From IMG/VR virus record IMGVR_UViG_3300049489_001113, positions 1-64,000 of that record: a stretch of DNA of 64,000 nt; one strand, 5' to 3'. Origin of the DNA: a virus. A program made the position numbers and the translations under genes. Positions 23,012-32,358 of the stretch are shown here, one piece after another; position 1 is the stretch's first letter; each line of letters starts with the position of its first letter. The notes beneath the pieces are model-generated. The model was not told the DNA's origin. It saw only the letters and a list, made by a program, of their open reading frames with translations, and made no database searches.

Positions 23012-23549
23012 ATTGCTCTCCCTTCTTGAGGAAACTCGATCCCGCGCGGTGCCGCTTCCTTGACGCGACCCCACCCACGTTACCCACGTGCTCCCACCCC
23101 GCCGCGATCTCCGCCTGCACGTTGCCGGTGGACCACGCGATCCGACCATCCACCCGGTGCTTGTCCACCACCCGGAGGATCAACTCCACCTGCGACTTGG
23201 TCCACAGTCGCTTGCCGTCGAGGCCCCGAAAGGGCGACTCCGGGATGTACCCGGCCGTGATCCACTTGGTGAAAGTGCGCAGGTAGATCCCCAGCCCAGA
23301 GATGAGCACCTCGGACGTGTACAACCACTCCATGCGCTCGTTGCCGTTGGCGTCCTCCACCGTGAATAGCCTCGGCGCGGCGACCCCCTTGTACTCCGGC
23401 GCGAAGGCCCCGATGCGGAGGCGATGGTCACGCTCGTTCTTCCATCGGGTCTTCCACGACTTCACCTCGACCTCGAGCGCGCGCACCTTGAGGGTGAGGG
23501 CTACGACCTCCTCCTCGAGGGTCTCGTGCTGGGACCAGGTGTCTGTCAC
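22995..23549 (-). CDS. Coiled-coil plus MerR/excisionase-like DNA-binding protein (184 aa)
   Basis: GTG 23549 overlaps the previous stop. An N-terminal coiled coil (LEEEVVALTLKVRALEVEV) is followed by LYTSEVLISGLGIYLRTFTK, then WITAGYIPESPFR and LWTKSQVELILRVV, a MerR/Xis-type winged helix. The C-terminal tail is basic. It may regulate or bind phage DNA; partner unknown. Confidence 0.62.
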   Translation of the reverse strand: MTDTWSQHETLEEEVVALTLKVRALEVEVKSWKTRWKNERDHRLRIGAFAPEYKGVAAPRLFTVEDANGNERMEWLYTSEVLISGLGIYLRTFTKWITAGYIPESPFRGLDGKRLWTKSQVELILRVVDKHRVDGRIAWSTGNVQAEIAAGWEHVGNVGGVASRKRHRAGSSFLKKGEQYGTQR

Positions 23550-24070
23550 TTCGACCCCCCAAGGAGACGGTCTGCCGTGACGCCCATCGCGTAGCCCTTC
23601 ACGCTCACGCTCGGCGTGGACTCCGTCTCCGTGGTGAACGAGCGCAACTCCTCGGCGCTGAACACGTCCCCGGCGACGGCCTGCTCGAGTCTGGCGCTGT
23701 CGAGCACCAGCACCTGCCGGAAGCACAACGTCTCGGGGTCGAGTCCCTTCTTTGAGAGAAGCGCGAGAAGCGCCACCTCGTTGACCTTCACGGTGGTCTT
23801 CTTCTTCGTGACCTGGATCTTCACACCACCATGCTCGACGGTCTTCGACGTTCCGGCCTCGAGGTCAGACGCCTCGTCGAGACGGACCTGCGCCTTGAGC
23901 TGGTCGAGGCGCTTCTCGAACGCCTTTCCACCGGCATCCAGGATGGACACGGCCACGAACCTCTCGTCCGTGGACAACTCGGATACCTCCGTGCGTAGGA
24001 GTCGCCCCCAGTCGACCTCCACACCATGCTCCCCTACGCGGAGAAGATCCGTCGACCCGTGCTCAGACAT
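23546..24070 (-). CDS. Hypothetical protein (174 aa)
   Basis: The first 20 residues are variable, then helical segments, a beta-hairpin (GGVKIQVTKKKTTVKVNEVA) and a C-terminal alpha/beta part. It lies between the helicase-associated small gene and the MerR-like gene. I do not recognise a family. Confidence 0.58.
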   Translation of the reverse strand: MSEHGSTDLLRVGEHGVEVDWGRLLRTEVSELSTDERFVAVSILDAGGKAFEKRLDQLKAQVRLDEASDLEAGTSKTVEHGGVKIQVTKKKTTVKVNEVALLALLSKKGLDPETLCFRQVLVLDSARLEQAVAGDVFSAEELRSFTTETESTPSVSVKGYAMGVTADRLLGGSK

Positions 24071-24281
24071 GACCGCGCTCCTTCTTGGCCTCGCGCTTCG
24101 CGCGACGCCGCTGCGCCCTGTTGGCGTGCTGTTGCTTCTTGGCCCACACGACGCGCTCCTCCGGTGTCATCGCCTCGAGCTTCGCCTTCAGGAACATGTC
24201 CCGGATGGGGACGGTGAACCCGTTGGCACTGGCCTCCTCCTCGGAGATGAACTCGCGAATCTCTCCCGTGTCCGGATTCAT
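24063..24281 (-). CDS. Small basic protein (72 aa)
   Basis: It begins MNPDTGEIREFISEEEA and ends in a very basic helix (NRAQRRRAKREAKKERG). It is coupled to the SF2 helicase upstream by a 4-base overlap. Likely nucleic-acid binding. Confidence 0.58.
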   Translation of the reverse strand: MNPDTGEIREFISEEEASANGFTVPIRDMFLKAKLEAMTPEERVVWAKKQQHANRAQRRRAKREAKKERGHV

Positions 24282-25651
24282 GCGGCCTTCCTGCGCTCGA
24301 TGCCGAGCTTCGTGTAGGTGCGGGACCGCGCGCGGAACATCCCCATGCAGATCCCCACCTGGTGATCAACGTAGTCGACGACGAGCGGCTGCTTCTTGTC
24401 CGGGCTCACCCGGAGAATGCGGCCAACCGCCTGCTCCACCGACGCCTGCGGCGTGGTGAGGAACAACGTGTCCAACTCCGGGCAGTCGAAGCCCTCCTGC
24501 ACCATGGCAAAGGTGCCCACGATGACGTCCCCGTCCGCGGCGTACTTCTGCTGGGCCTCGGTCATCCCACCCACGAGCTTCCGCACGTCCACACCGTCCG
24601 ATGCGAGGGCGCGCACGAACTCGTCGACATGCTCGAGCCGGTGAGAGAGCACCAGCACACGGCGTCCTGCCTCGACTGCTCCGCGGATGTCGCGCAGGAT
24701 CCGAGCGGTGCGGTCCTTCCGCTCGACGAGCGCGTTGATGAGCTTCGGCACGTTCGGCTTGCGCTGCCCACCGCGCCACATCATGTAGGAGGACGGGTCC
24801 ACGGGGTATGACAGGTTCCGAACCTCGAGCCGGGGTTGAAGACGCTCCGCCTTCCCCTGGTGGCAGATCTCTCCGAAGTTCGAGAGGAACACGGAGGAGA
24901 GGCCGTCCCGACGATCCGGTGTGGCGGTGAGCCCGAGACGGAACTTCGCCGGGAACATGGAGGCCGCGCGCTGCCACTCGGGGGCGGAAGCGCGGTGCAC
25001 CTCATCGGCGATGAGAAGCCCGAAGGTGTCGAACACCTCTTGGGGGTAGTCGCGGGCCAGCAGCGACTGGACCATGCAGATCACCACGTCGTGCGTGTCG
25101 CCCGTGTCGAGCTGGTTGCCCTGGATGCGCCCGACCCGCGCCTCGGGAATGAAGGTGCGAACCTCATCCTCCCACTGCGTGGCGAGGAAGTTCTTGTGCA
25201 CGAGCACCGCCGTGCTGCGTCCGAGGCGACGGATCACCTCGACACCGCAGGTGGTCTTCCCGAACCCACAGTCCGCCTGGAGCGTGGTGCCGTTCGCTAC
25301 CGACAGCAGAGCGAACAGCGTGTCGGCCACCGCCTCCTGCTGCCCGTTGCGGAACTTGAGCACCTGCTCGGAAGCCCGGAGGGCCCGACCCTCCGACCGC
25401 AGGTCCGTGTAGACCCAACCCTCCTGCAGTGCGAGGTCGTGCACCGCCGTGCGGGGGAACCCGAACCACCCATCCTTCTCCTGCCACAGGAGCAACTCGG
25501 GCTCGATGCCCTTCGTGGACGCGCCCATCTCCTTCGCCCCGGCGTACGCCGGGTTGGTGTGCGTGAAGCGAGCGCACAGCCGGCGTACATCCGCCGCGTC
25601 CGCGGGGAACTCGGGTAGGAGCCAGAACAGGGAATCGCATCGCGCTTGCAT
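24278..25651 (-). CDS. SF2 DNA helicase, UvsW/XPB-like (457 aa)
   Basis: ATG 25651 follows the polymerase stop. Motif I is DCGFGKTT, motif II is LLIADEVHRA (DEVH), motif III is LGLTATP, and motif VI-like QAVGRILR lies near the C-terminus. A 100-residue N-terminal domain precedes the helicase core. The DEVH box and size fit phage UvsW-type branch-migration helicases, which work with UvsX/RecA. Confidence 0.86.
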   Translation of the reverse strand: MQARCDSLFWLLPEFPADAADVRRLCARFTHTNPAYAGAKEMGASTKGIEPELLLWQEKDGWFGFPRTAVHDLALQEGWVYTDLRSEGRALRASEQVLKFRNGQQEAVADTLFALLSVANGTTLQADCGFGKTTCGVEVIRRLGRSTAVLVHKNFLATQWEDEVRTFIPEARVGRIQGNQLDTGDTHDVVICMVQSLLARDYPQEVFDTFGLLIADEVHRASAPEWQRAASMFPAKFRLGLTATPDRRDGLSSVFLSNFGEICHQGKAERLQPRLEVRNLSYPVDPSSYMMWRGGQRKPNVPKLINALVERKDRTARILRDIRGAVEAGRRVLVLSHRLEHVDEFVRALASDGVDVRKLVGGMTEAQQKYAADGDVIVGTFAMVQEGFDCPELDTLFLTTPQASVEQAVGRILRVSPDKKQPLVVDYVDHQVGICMGMFRARSRTYTKLGIERRKAA

Positions 25652-25652
25652 C

Positions 25653-27761
25653 TCAGTGGACCTCGAGCCAGGTGTGGCCGACGGCGGGGTCGGCGACGAT
25701 GGGGACACGCAGCTTCACCGCGTGCTCGAACTCGCGCTTCATCATCTTGGCCGCCTCCTGCGCGTAGTCCTCGGTGGCCTCACAGATCAACTCGTCGTGC
25801 ACGGTGGACAAGATCCGAAACCGCTTGTCGAGTTCGCCCGACTCAAGGGCCGCACGGTGCACGTTGCGCATGGCGATCTTCATCAGGTCGGCGGCGCTGC
25901 CCTGGATGATGGTGTTGATCGCGGCGCGGATCGTGTGCCCGTACTTCCCCTTCGGGCGCCCGTCGTCATCGCGGTCCACTTGCACCTTGTCGAAGCGCCG
26001 GTGTCGCCCCGTCATGGTGCGCACATACCAGTCGTCGAGGAACTTCTTCTCGACCCTGCGATGGAACTGCTGCACCCCCTGGTACACGTTGAAATACCTG
26101 TTCACGTACCGCTGTGCCTCGTCGATCGATACGCCCAAAGTATTACCCAGGAGCCAAGCCGACATTTGGTAACAAAGCCCAAAATTCACCACCTTGGCCT
26201 GCTGCCTGTCGCAGCCCACCTCCTGAGCGGTGAGCTGGTGGATGTCCATCCCGAGGCAGAAGCAGCCGGGGTGAGGGACGCCGTCGAGGGACATCTTCGC
26301 CTTCTTGATCTTGCCGTCCTTCTCGTAGGTCTCCCCCGCACCACAGTTCGGGCAGTCGTACCGGACAACATCCACTTCTCCGGTCGCCCCGCAGGCGCCG
26401 CAGCGCCACGTCCTGTACGCTGCGATTAGCTTCGGGTCGCGCGAGTAGTGGGCCATGAACCGCAACTCGATCTGGGAGAAGTCGATGTCCACCATCTTCC
26501 ACCCCGGTGCCGACACGAAGGCCCCTCGGATCTTCGGTAGCTTCCGCAACCACACGTCCTTCGAGTCGTCATCCGATGGGCGCGGGATGTTCTGCAGGTT
26601 CGGGTTGTTCGACGACGCCCTGCCCGTGTCCGTCCCGGTCTGGTTGAAGTTGGCCCGGATGCGACCGTCTACGTCCGCGAGATCGACGAGGCTCAGCGTG
26701 TACCGCGCCCGCATCGTCTCGAGCTTCCGCCACCGCAGCAGCAGGATGGCCACCTCTTTGCCGCGCCTGTCCCGCGCGATCTTGAGCTGGTTGAGGAGCG
26801 TCTCCTCGTCCGTGCTGTAGAAACCGACAGGGTCATCCTTGGCGCGTGCCGTACCCCTCTCCAACCCGGCGGGGTTCCACCACGAGAGCGTGTCGAACAT
26901 CAGCCTGGACAGCTTCTGCGTCTTCGACGTGGGGAACTCGCCCTCGACCAACGAGTCGAGCTTCTTCTGGATCTCGACCTGCTCCTGCTCTACCTCGCCG
27001 TGGCACTTCGTCAGGATGTCGCGGTCGATGAGCATTCCCGCCCTGCGCATGTGCGCGTAGACCCGGACAACGGGGCACTCCAGCTCGAGGAACTCACGCA
27101 GGAACCCGGCCTCGCCCCACTCCTCGCGCATCTCCTTCTCGTACCGGTGCCACAGGCGCAGCGTGCTCCTCGCGTCGTCCGCCGCGTACGCAGCGGCGGC
27201 CTCGGGGTCGCTGTACTGGATGCCTCGCGGATCCGCGACCTCCTCGAACTCGGTCATCTCGTAGCCGAGATCCTTCCTGGCGAGGGTCTTCAGCCCGAAC
27301 GGCTTGTTGCCCAGCGGGCGCATCCCACGGCAGAGCAACCACTTCGCCACACGAGTGCACACCACCTCGTTCCTGTCGAAGAGCCACCCCTCCCTGTAGG
27401 CCAAGGAGAGATCGAACGCGGCGTTGTGCATGGCGACGCGTCTGCCACTCTCGGCGACGGCACGCATGATCGTGTGCGCCACGTCCATCGACAGGTTGAG
27501 GGGATGAGGCTCGGACCGCAGTACACGTGGCGGCCCGAGCTTCTTCCGCCCCTGCTTGACCTGCACTTCCTCCTCGAGGATGCGCTCGTGTCGGAGCGGC
27601 ACGTACACGCCGTGACGGTTCCCGCACGAGATCGAGAACCCCACGATGTGGTGGGCCACAGGAGAGAGTCCCGTGGTCTCCGTGTCGAACGCGAGGGGCT
27701 CCTCGCGGTCGGACATGATGCGGTCGACGAGATCGCCGACCGTCTCGTTTGTAACGAGCAT
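25653..27761 (-). CDS. polA: Family A DNA polymerase with zinc-ribbon insertion (702 aa)
   Basis: 3'-5' exonuclease motifs are FDTET (25-29), HNAAFD (112-117) and YAADD (192-196). Polymerase motif A is DFSQIELR (from D427), motif B is RQQAKVVNFG (519-528), motif C is VHDE (654-657). Between motifs A and B about 55 residues (451-505) form a zinc ribbon, CGAC and CPNC, which ordinary PolA lacks at this place. There is no 5'-3' exonuclease domain, as is typical for phage replicative PolA. F527 keeps the usual O-helix Phe. Confidence 0.92.
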   Translation of the reverse strand: MLVTNETVGDLVDRIMSDREEPLAFDTETTGLSPVAHHIVGFSISCGNRHGVYVPLRHERILEEEVQVKQGRKKLGPPRVLRSEPHPLNLSMDVAHTIMRAVAESGRRVAMHNAAFDLSLAYREGWLFDRNEVVCTRVAKWLLCRGMRPLGNKPFGLKTLARKDLGYEMTEFEEVADPRGIQYSDPEAAAAYAADDARSTLRLWHRYEKEMREEWGEAGFLREFLELECPVVRVYAHMRRAGMLIDRDILTKCHGEVEQEQVEIQKKLDSLVEGEFPTSKTQKLSRLMFDTLSWWNPAGLERGTARAKDDPVGFYSTDEETLLNQLKIARDRRGKEVAILLLRWRKLETMRARYTLSLVDLADVDGRIRANFNQTGTDTGRASSNNPNLQNIPRPSDDDSKDVWLRKLPKIRGAFVSAPGWKMVDIDFSQIELRFMAHYSRDPKLIAAYRTWRCGACGATGEVDVVRYDCPNCGAGETYEKDGKIKKAKMSLDGVPHPGCFCLGMDIHQLTAQEVGCDRQQAKVVNFGLCYQMSAWLLGNTLGVSIDEAQRYVNRYFNVYQGVQQFHRRVEKKFLDDWYVRTMTGRHRRFDKVQVDRDDDGRPKGKYGHTIRAAINTIIQGSAADLMKIAMRNVHRAALESGELDKRFRILSTVHDELICEATEDYAQEAAKMMKREFEHAVKLRVPIVADPAVGHTWLEVH

Positions 27762-27784
27762 GGTCAGCCTCCGTGGTGTTCACG

Positions 27785-27808
27785 GGGGCCCGGGTTGTTC
27801 CGGGTCCC
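27785..27808 (-). terminator. Hairpin between ssb and polA
   Basis: GGGGCCCGG and CCGGGTCCC pair across a 6-base loop in the 48-base gap after the SSB stop. There is no U tract, so it may be an attenuator or RNA-processing stem rather than a full terminator; polA downstream must still be transcribed. Confidence 0.4.
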
Positions 27809-28540
27809 TTACTTCCAGTCGACGTCACCACCGTCCGAGTCGTCGGAGCCGCCCTCATCCTCGCGACCCTTCGACCGCTCCTCGTCGGGCTCGTCGGCCA
27901 TGCCACGGACGATGCGCTTCAGCTCGTCGTTGTCCTTCGGCTCGAAGACCTCGATCCATGTCTCCGTGGTCACGGCACCCCAGTCACGACCGATGTTCTC
28001 ACCCTTGTCGCCCTTCTTCTGCTTGGGCCACCACCTCAGGGTCTTGATCGTGTCCTCGCTGTACTTCTCCTCGGCATCGATCTGGTCGCCGGTGGAGTAG
28101 CTGAACCCAGCGCCGGTGCGCTCGACTTCGACGCGCAGGCCACGCAGACCACCGTTCTTCTCGCGGAGCTTCTTGAGGCGCAGCGCGGGCTTAGCCTTGC
28201 ACACGAAGAGGCGCACCTCGTCCTTGTGCTGGTTGCCCTTCTTGTCGGACCACGCGGTGTGATCGACGATGACCCACGCGTACATCTTGGCCGCCTGGTT
28301 CCCGGCCTTGCACAGCGGACAGTCCTTCCGCTTGCACGTGAACCAGTTCTGCCACCTGCCGTTGATCTTGACCTGGTGCTCGTAGTACGAGAATGGCAAG
28401 TCGGTCACGAAGGTGATCTGCGTGCTCGTGTTCGGGCGCATCCAGAACCGGAACGGGGTGAAGGACCCTTGCTTCTTGGCTTCCTTCTCCGCATCGTCCA
28501 TTCCCTCGCTGTACCAAGGGACGGCTGTATTCTCGCTCAT
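27809..28540 (-). CDS. Single-stranded DNA-binding protein, gp32-like (243 aa)
   Basis: ATG 28540 was chosen over GTG 28543 by spacing to AGGAG. A zinc motif CKRKDCPLC sits near residue 70-80 within an OB-like domain (FTPFRFWMRPNTSTQITFVT). The C-terminal 30 residues are very acidic (EERSKGREDEGGSDDSDGGD) and end in DVDWK. This architecture matches T4 gp32-type SSBs whose acidic tail recruits partners. It is the first gene of the leftward replication operon. Confidence 0.78.
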   Translation of the reverse strand: MSENTAVPWYSEGMDDAEKEAKKQGSFTPFRFWMRPNTSTQITFVTDLPFSYYEHQVKINGRWQNWFTCKRKDCPLCKAGNQAAKMYAWVIVDHTAWSDKKGNQHKDEVRLFVCKAKPALRLKKLREKNGGLRGLRVEVERTGAGFSYSTGDQIDAEEKYSEDTIKTLRWWPKQKKGDKGENIGRDWGAVTTETWIEVFEPKDNDELKRIVRGMADEPDEERSKGREDEGGSDDSDGGDVDWK

Positions 28541-28617
28541 CACTACTCCTGTTGTTGCTTGCCCGTTCTACGTCGGGCTGGTTGGGTCAGACGGCGGCAC
28601 TGTGTCCACCAGCACCA

Positions 28618-28646
28618 TCAATAGCTGAGGACCGGTCCGCTGTCAA
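28618..28646 (-). promoter_or_regulatory. Leftward promoter of the replication operon
   Basis: On the minus strand a perfect TTGACA (28646-28641) is followed after 17 bases by TATTGA (28623-28618). GGACCGGTCC, a 10-base palindrome, lies in the spacer. It is placed about 80 bases before the SSB start and can drive the genes from 28.5 kb down to 11.7 kb. Confidence 0.5.
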
Positions 28647-28690
28647 GTGGGGTAGGATCGCGAAGTCTCCGTGTCCCCCAGGAGGTGCGC

Positions 28691-29050
28691 TTGAACAGGC
28701 AAGGTACGAAGATCTACACCGGCACGGTGGGCGCAGTGGGGACCTCCTACGTGCCCGTGACCGTCGCCGGTCTCCCAAGGGCGGGGTGGATCGAACGGAT
28801 CACGATCGAAGCCACGGCTGGCCCTGGTGGGGCGGCGAGGATCCTGATCCTCGATCCGACCACCTCCGACACCCTCGTCGAGTACGACGACCCGGACAAC
28901 CCCGGGGATCCGATCACCTTCCCCTTCGACGTGGGGGATACGGCGGTCTGGTTCGAGCGCGGCACACTCGCGCTGCTGGTGTCTGTGGCCTGCGACGACG
29001 GCACGAACGCCACGACGCTCTCCGTCTCGCTCTCGGTGCGCGCCCCCTGA
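28691..29050 (+). CDS. Putative virion protein (119 aa)
   Basis: TTG 28691 is correctly spaced from AGGAGG (28680-28685); GTG 28685 overlaps that site. The protein is a small beta-rich domain (YTGTVGAVGTSYVPVTVAGL; ITIEATAGPGGAARILILDP). It opens the rightward structural block and resembles small capsid or tail decoration proteins in composition. It shares general layout with the 47730 protein. Confidence 0.5.
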   Translation: MNRQGTKIYTGTVGAVGTSYVPVTVAGLPRAGWIERITIEATAGPGGAARILILDPTTSDTLVEYDDPDNPGDPITFPFDVGDTAVWFERGTLALLVSVACDDGTNATTLSVSLSVRAP

Positions 29051-29074
29051 CCTGACGCACCAGGAGGAATTCGA

Positions 29075-30010
29075 ATGACGGAGTTACGCCGAAGTCCGCG
29101 GTCGGTAGGTTACCGACGCAGCCCGCGCCAGTATTCCAGGGGTGGAGGTGGCGGCACGGCCCAGGAAACCGCGACGTACGTTGAGATGGGCGCGGCGGAG
29201 TTCGTCGGAGAACTCATCGTCCAGGCTCCGGCCTTCACGACTCCGGATGCCCTGACGTTCGAGAGCATCGAGGGTTGGGGGGAGGTGGAGTCTCCTGCCA
29301 CGACCTACGAGGCGGCCGAATCCTACACACCCTCGGACCTCCTACTGCACTTCGATGGCGGTGACGGATCGACGAGCTTCGAGGACTCCTCTCTCGGCTT
29401 CTACGGTGATGGGGACAAGACCGTCACGACCTTCGGCGGGATCGCCCAGGCGGCATCCGCGGCTGTGTTCGGTGTCTCGGGGTGCATCTTCGACGGCGTG
29501 GACGACTACCTGAGTCTCGCGGACAGCGCGGCATGGGACATCCTCGCGAGCCCAGAGTTCTTCATCGAGATGCGCCTGAATCCGGACACTGGAAACCTCG
29601 CTGGGTCGAACGCGGCCATCTTCGCCTACCACTACCAGGACGCCAACAACCGCTGGATCCTGTACCACGACAACGACGGGAACTCCGGCAGCGTGACATT
29701 CAAGGTCATCTCGGCAGGTTCCACGGTCTGCAACGTCGTGGCTGGTGCCGGGTCGCTCGCGGAGGGCACCTACCAGACGCTCGCAGTCGAACGCTACAGC
29801 GGCACGGTCCGCCTCTTCGTCGACGGCGTCATTGTCGCGAGCGCGGCCTTTGCTGGAGCGCAGACGTTCACCGGCACGTTCTACATCGGGGCGGACCACA
29901 CCGGCACATCACGCTTCAAAGGTCAGATGGACGAGTTCGTTATTCGCAGGCCGTACTCGCCTGCGAACGGCGCCAACTACACCCCGGCCGTTGCCGCCTA
30001 CCTCGATTAG
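29075..30010 (+). CDS. LamG-like lectin-fold virion protein, cassette 1 (311 aa)
   Basis: AGGAGGAATTCGA precedes ATG 29075. The N-terminus TELRRSPRSVGYRRSPRQYS is shared with 31354 and 34887. Residues 90-300 form a concanavalin-A/laminin-G-like domain: DLLLHFDGGDGSTSFEDSSL, FDGVDDYLSLADS, FFIEMRLN, and RLFVDGVIVA. Such domains bind glycans or decorate virions. It starts the first of three repeated cassettes. Confidence 0.72.
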   Translation: MTELRRSPRSVGYRRSPRQYSRGGGGGTAQETATYVEMGAAEFVGELIVQAPAFTTPDALTFESIEGWGEVESPATTYEAAESYTPSDLLLHFDGGDGSTSFEDSSLGFYGDGDKTVTTFGGIAQAASAAVFGVSGCIFDGVDDYLSLADSAAWDILASPEFFIEMRLNPDTGNLAGSNAAIFAYHYQDANNRWILYHDNDGNSGSVTFKVISAGSTVCNVVAGAGSLAEGTYQTLAVERYSGTVRLFVDGVIVASAAFAGAQTFTGTFYIGADHTGTSRFKGQMDEFVIRRPYSPANGANYTPAVAAYLD

Positions 30011-30018
30011 GATGTTCC

Positions 30019-31080
30019 ATGCCTTCACTTCAGCAGACCTTCGACCTCACCCCGCAGACGACGCCCGCCACGGCGAGTGCGATGGGCGACCTGATCGACT
30101 CGATCAACACGCTCATCACGACCTACACGAACTGGCGTGTGCAGGCCATCGACGGGGCGAGCCCCAAGAAGTACATCAACCTGGCTCCTCCGCTCGGTTC
30201 TCCGATGGAGAAGATGCGGGTCCTGATCGCCGGTGACGTGACGACGCCTCCGAACGGGGCCCAGGTCAACTCCCCTCATACGGCGGTCGCGACCAACCAG
30301 TGCTACGTCGGTGTCGGTGTGGCGGCGACCGCAGGGGCCACCGCCCCCGATAACGCCTGGGATTCGGCATCGGCCCAGTTCACGGCCTTCTGGTCCAAGT
30401 ACGTCCGGGGTCCGACGACGACGCACTGGGACCGTGTCTGGCTCGTGGTGAGCGACGACATCCTGGAGCTGTGGACCTACAAGACATCGGACGACACGGT
30501 CCGCGGGTTCCGGGTTGGGGCCATCGGCATTGCCCCCACGACAGGAACAGGGCACCAGGGCACCACCCGTCGGATCCTCGGCGTGATGACCACCGGCACG
30601 TATTCGATCTCGAACGACTGGCACTACGAGGTCTCCACGAGCGTCGCCTACTGGATGAACTTCGCCAACGAGGACACGGTAGGGAATCGAGTCGCGCAGC
30701 CTCTCTGCTTCATCATCCACCCGTTGACCGGTGTGGCGACGCGTTGTGAGAGGCGGTCTGGCATCTTCACGGGAGAGCCGGAGGGATCCGGCGACCCACT
30801 TACAGCTACGAACCTCGAATGGAGCACGCCAGGGGCGTTCCCACGTCGGTTCTTCGATACTATCGCGCTGCATGGGTACGCGAATCTCGGTCCGAACATC
30901 CGGTTCGGATGGTTCAGGCAGTTCTACATGTACGGCAAGGGATTGGCTGGGCAGGTCGTCAGGGACTCGAGCAACAACGTCGTGGGGTATCTGACGTCGG
31001 GCTCGAGAGCCACGGCGTACCCAGCGACGATCACAAGCGACCAGGTGATGCTCACGGGCATCGAAGACGCGGTGGAGTAG
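30019..31080 (+). CDS. Putative virion protein, large family A copy 1 (353 aa)
   Basis: ATG 30019 follows the LamG gene. The pattern LITTYTNWRVQAIDGASPKK then KMRVLIAG, DRVWLVVSDDILELWTYKTS and a conserved C-terminal part aligns loosely with the 32359 and 33499 proteins. The family is beta-rich, secreted-looking but without signal peptide, as for virion parts. I do not know a named homolog. Confidence 0.6.
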   Translation: MPSLQQTFDLTPQTTPATASAMGDLIDSINTLITTYTNWRVQAIDGASPKKYINLAPPLGSPMEKMRVLIAGDVTTPPNGAQVNSPHTAVATNQCYVGVGVAATAGATAPDNAWDSASAQFTAFWSKYVRGPTTTHWDRVWLVVSDDILELWTYKTSDDTVRGFRVGAIGIAPTTGTGHQGTTRRILGVMTTGTYSISNDWHYEVSTSVAYWMNFANEDTVGNRVAQPLCFIIHPLTGVATRCERRSGIFTGEPEGSGDPLTATNLEWSTPGAFPRRFFDTIALHGYANLGPNIRFGWFRQFYMYGKGLAGQVVRDSSNNVVGYLTSGSRATAYPATITSDQVMLTGIEDAVE

Positions 31081-31083
31081 GCC

Positions 31084-31347
31084 ATGCAGAAGATCACGAT
31101 CACGACAGACAGTGGCGACTGGTGGCTCGTCTTCGAGGCCGCGAATCGGATCATCGGCGCCGCCGGGAAGGCACGCGCCAAGGTCATGTCCAAGGACTTC
31201 AACGAACCGACGAGCATGGAGATCGTCCTGGACTTCTACACCAGCACGGTAAGCCCGAACGACGAGGCCGTCAGCATCGCCAACGACGGTCTCAGCACCT
31301 ACGGTGGTGCGCACCTTGTGACGGTCGCCATCGAGCCGGTGGAGTAG
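31084..31347 (+). CDS. Small protein closing cassette 1 (87 aa)
   Basis: ATG 31084 lies three bases after the previous stop. It is an alpha/beta protein (DWWLVFEAANRIIGAAGKAR; MEIVLDFYTSTVSP). Proteins of nearly identical size close the other two cassettes (34620, 37453) though sequence similarity is weak. Possibly a chaperone or connector. Confidence 0.6.
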   Translation: MQKITITTDSGDWWLVFEAANRIIGAAGKARAKVMSKDFNEPTSMEIVLDFYTSTVSPNDEAVSIANDGLSTYGGAHLVTVAIEPVE

Positions 31348-31353
31348 TCCGCG

Positions 31354-32349
31354 ATGGCCGACCTCCGGCGAAACCCCAAAGCCGTAGGGCACCGGAGGTC
31401 TCCGAGGCAGAGTTTCCGGAGCACCGGCACGGGCTCACCCCCGTTGTACAGTCAGACTGTCCCGGATGTCACGGCGGGGCCGTACCTCGGATCTCCAGGT
31501 CCATTCACTGCGGGGCAAACCGGTGCGCCGGTCGAGCGGATCGCCGTAGCGGACCCGCTGCTGCAACCGGGACCGTTCCAGGTTCAGAGTGTGATCGGGA
31601 CCCCGTTGGAGCAGATCGCCACGGCGGACCCGCTGCTTCAGCCTGGGCCCAAGCGAGTGGATCAGACGTGGCACGAGCACGACTCGGACCTCTTGCTGCA
31701 CTTCGACGACGGGGAGGGTTCGGGCACCTTCATCGACGACTCTGTGGGTCTCGTTTCAGTAGGCGGGAAGACAGTCACCGCGAATGGAGGCATGGTTCAA
31801 AGAACGGCCTCGGCGGCCCTTGGTTCGACAAGCGGTGGCGAGTTCGACGGCACAGATGATTTCCTGAGCCTCGCGGACGATCCGGCGTGGGACATCCTTC
31901 AGGGCGGTGGAGACTTCTTCATTGAGGCGCGAGTCAAGCACGACGCCTTCGGCGGCGGCTGCTACGTCGCACACGCGGCCAGCGCCACGAACCAGTGGAA
32001 CTTCTTCCAGCGCACGTCGGTAGCGGGGGCCATCGGGTTCTATGTGGTTGTCGGTGGTACGCCCTACACGGTGCTCCAGGCAACCGGGACGATGAGCACG
32101 GGGACGTTCTACACCGTGGCTGTCGAGAGGTGGCTCGGGGTGGTGTACCTCTACATCGACGGGGTGATCGTAGCGTCAGGTGCTCTGACGAACACGGACG
32201 TGTTCACTGGCACATTGTACGTCGGCGGTGGAGGCGCAGGCCCGAGCCTGGACTGGTTCAATGGCGACATGGATGAGCTGCGCATCCAGCGAGGCCCCGG
32301 CCCCCGCGGTAGAAACTACACTCCGAAGACCGTGAACTGGACCCACTGA
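31354..32349 (+). CDS. LamG-like lectin-fold virion protein, cassette 2 (331 aa)
   Basis: The N-terminus ADLRRNPKAVGHRRSPRQSF matches 29075. A linker with two diverged repeats (AVADPLLQPGPFQV; ATADPLLQPGPKRV) follows, then a LamG-like domain (LLLHFDDGEGSGTFIDDSVG; FDGTDDFLSLADDPAWDILQ; YLYIDGVIVASG). It is a clear paralog of 29075 with a longer linker. Probably exposed on the virion. Confidence 0.72.
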   Translation: MADLRRNPKAVGHRRSPRQSFRSTGTGSPPLYSQTVPDVTAGPYLGSPGPFTAGQTGAPVERIAVADPLLQPGPFQVQSVIGTPLEQIATADPLLQPGPKRVDQTWHEHDSDLLLHFDDGEGSGTFIDDSVGLVSVGGKTVTANGGMVQRTASAALGSTSGGEFDGTDDFLSLADDPAWDILQGGGDFFIEARVKHDAFGGGCYVAHAASATNQWNFFQRTSVAGAIGFYVVVGGTPYTVLQATGTMSTGTFYTVAVERWLGVVYLYIDGVIVASGALTNTDVFTGTLYVGGGGAGPSLDWFNGDMDELRIQRGPGPRGRNYTPKTVNWTH

Positions 32350-32358
32350 GAGGACACG

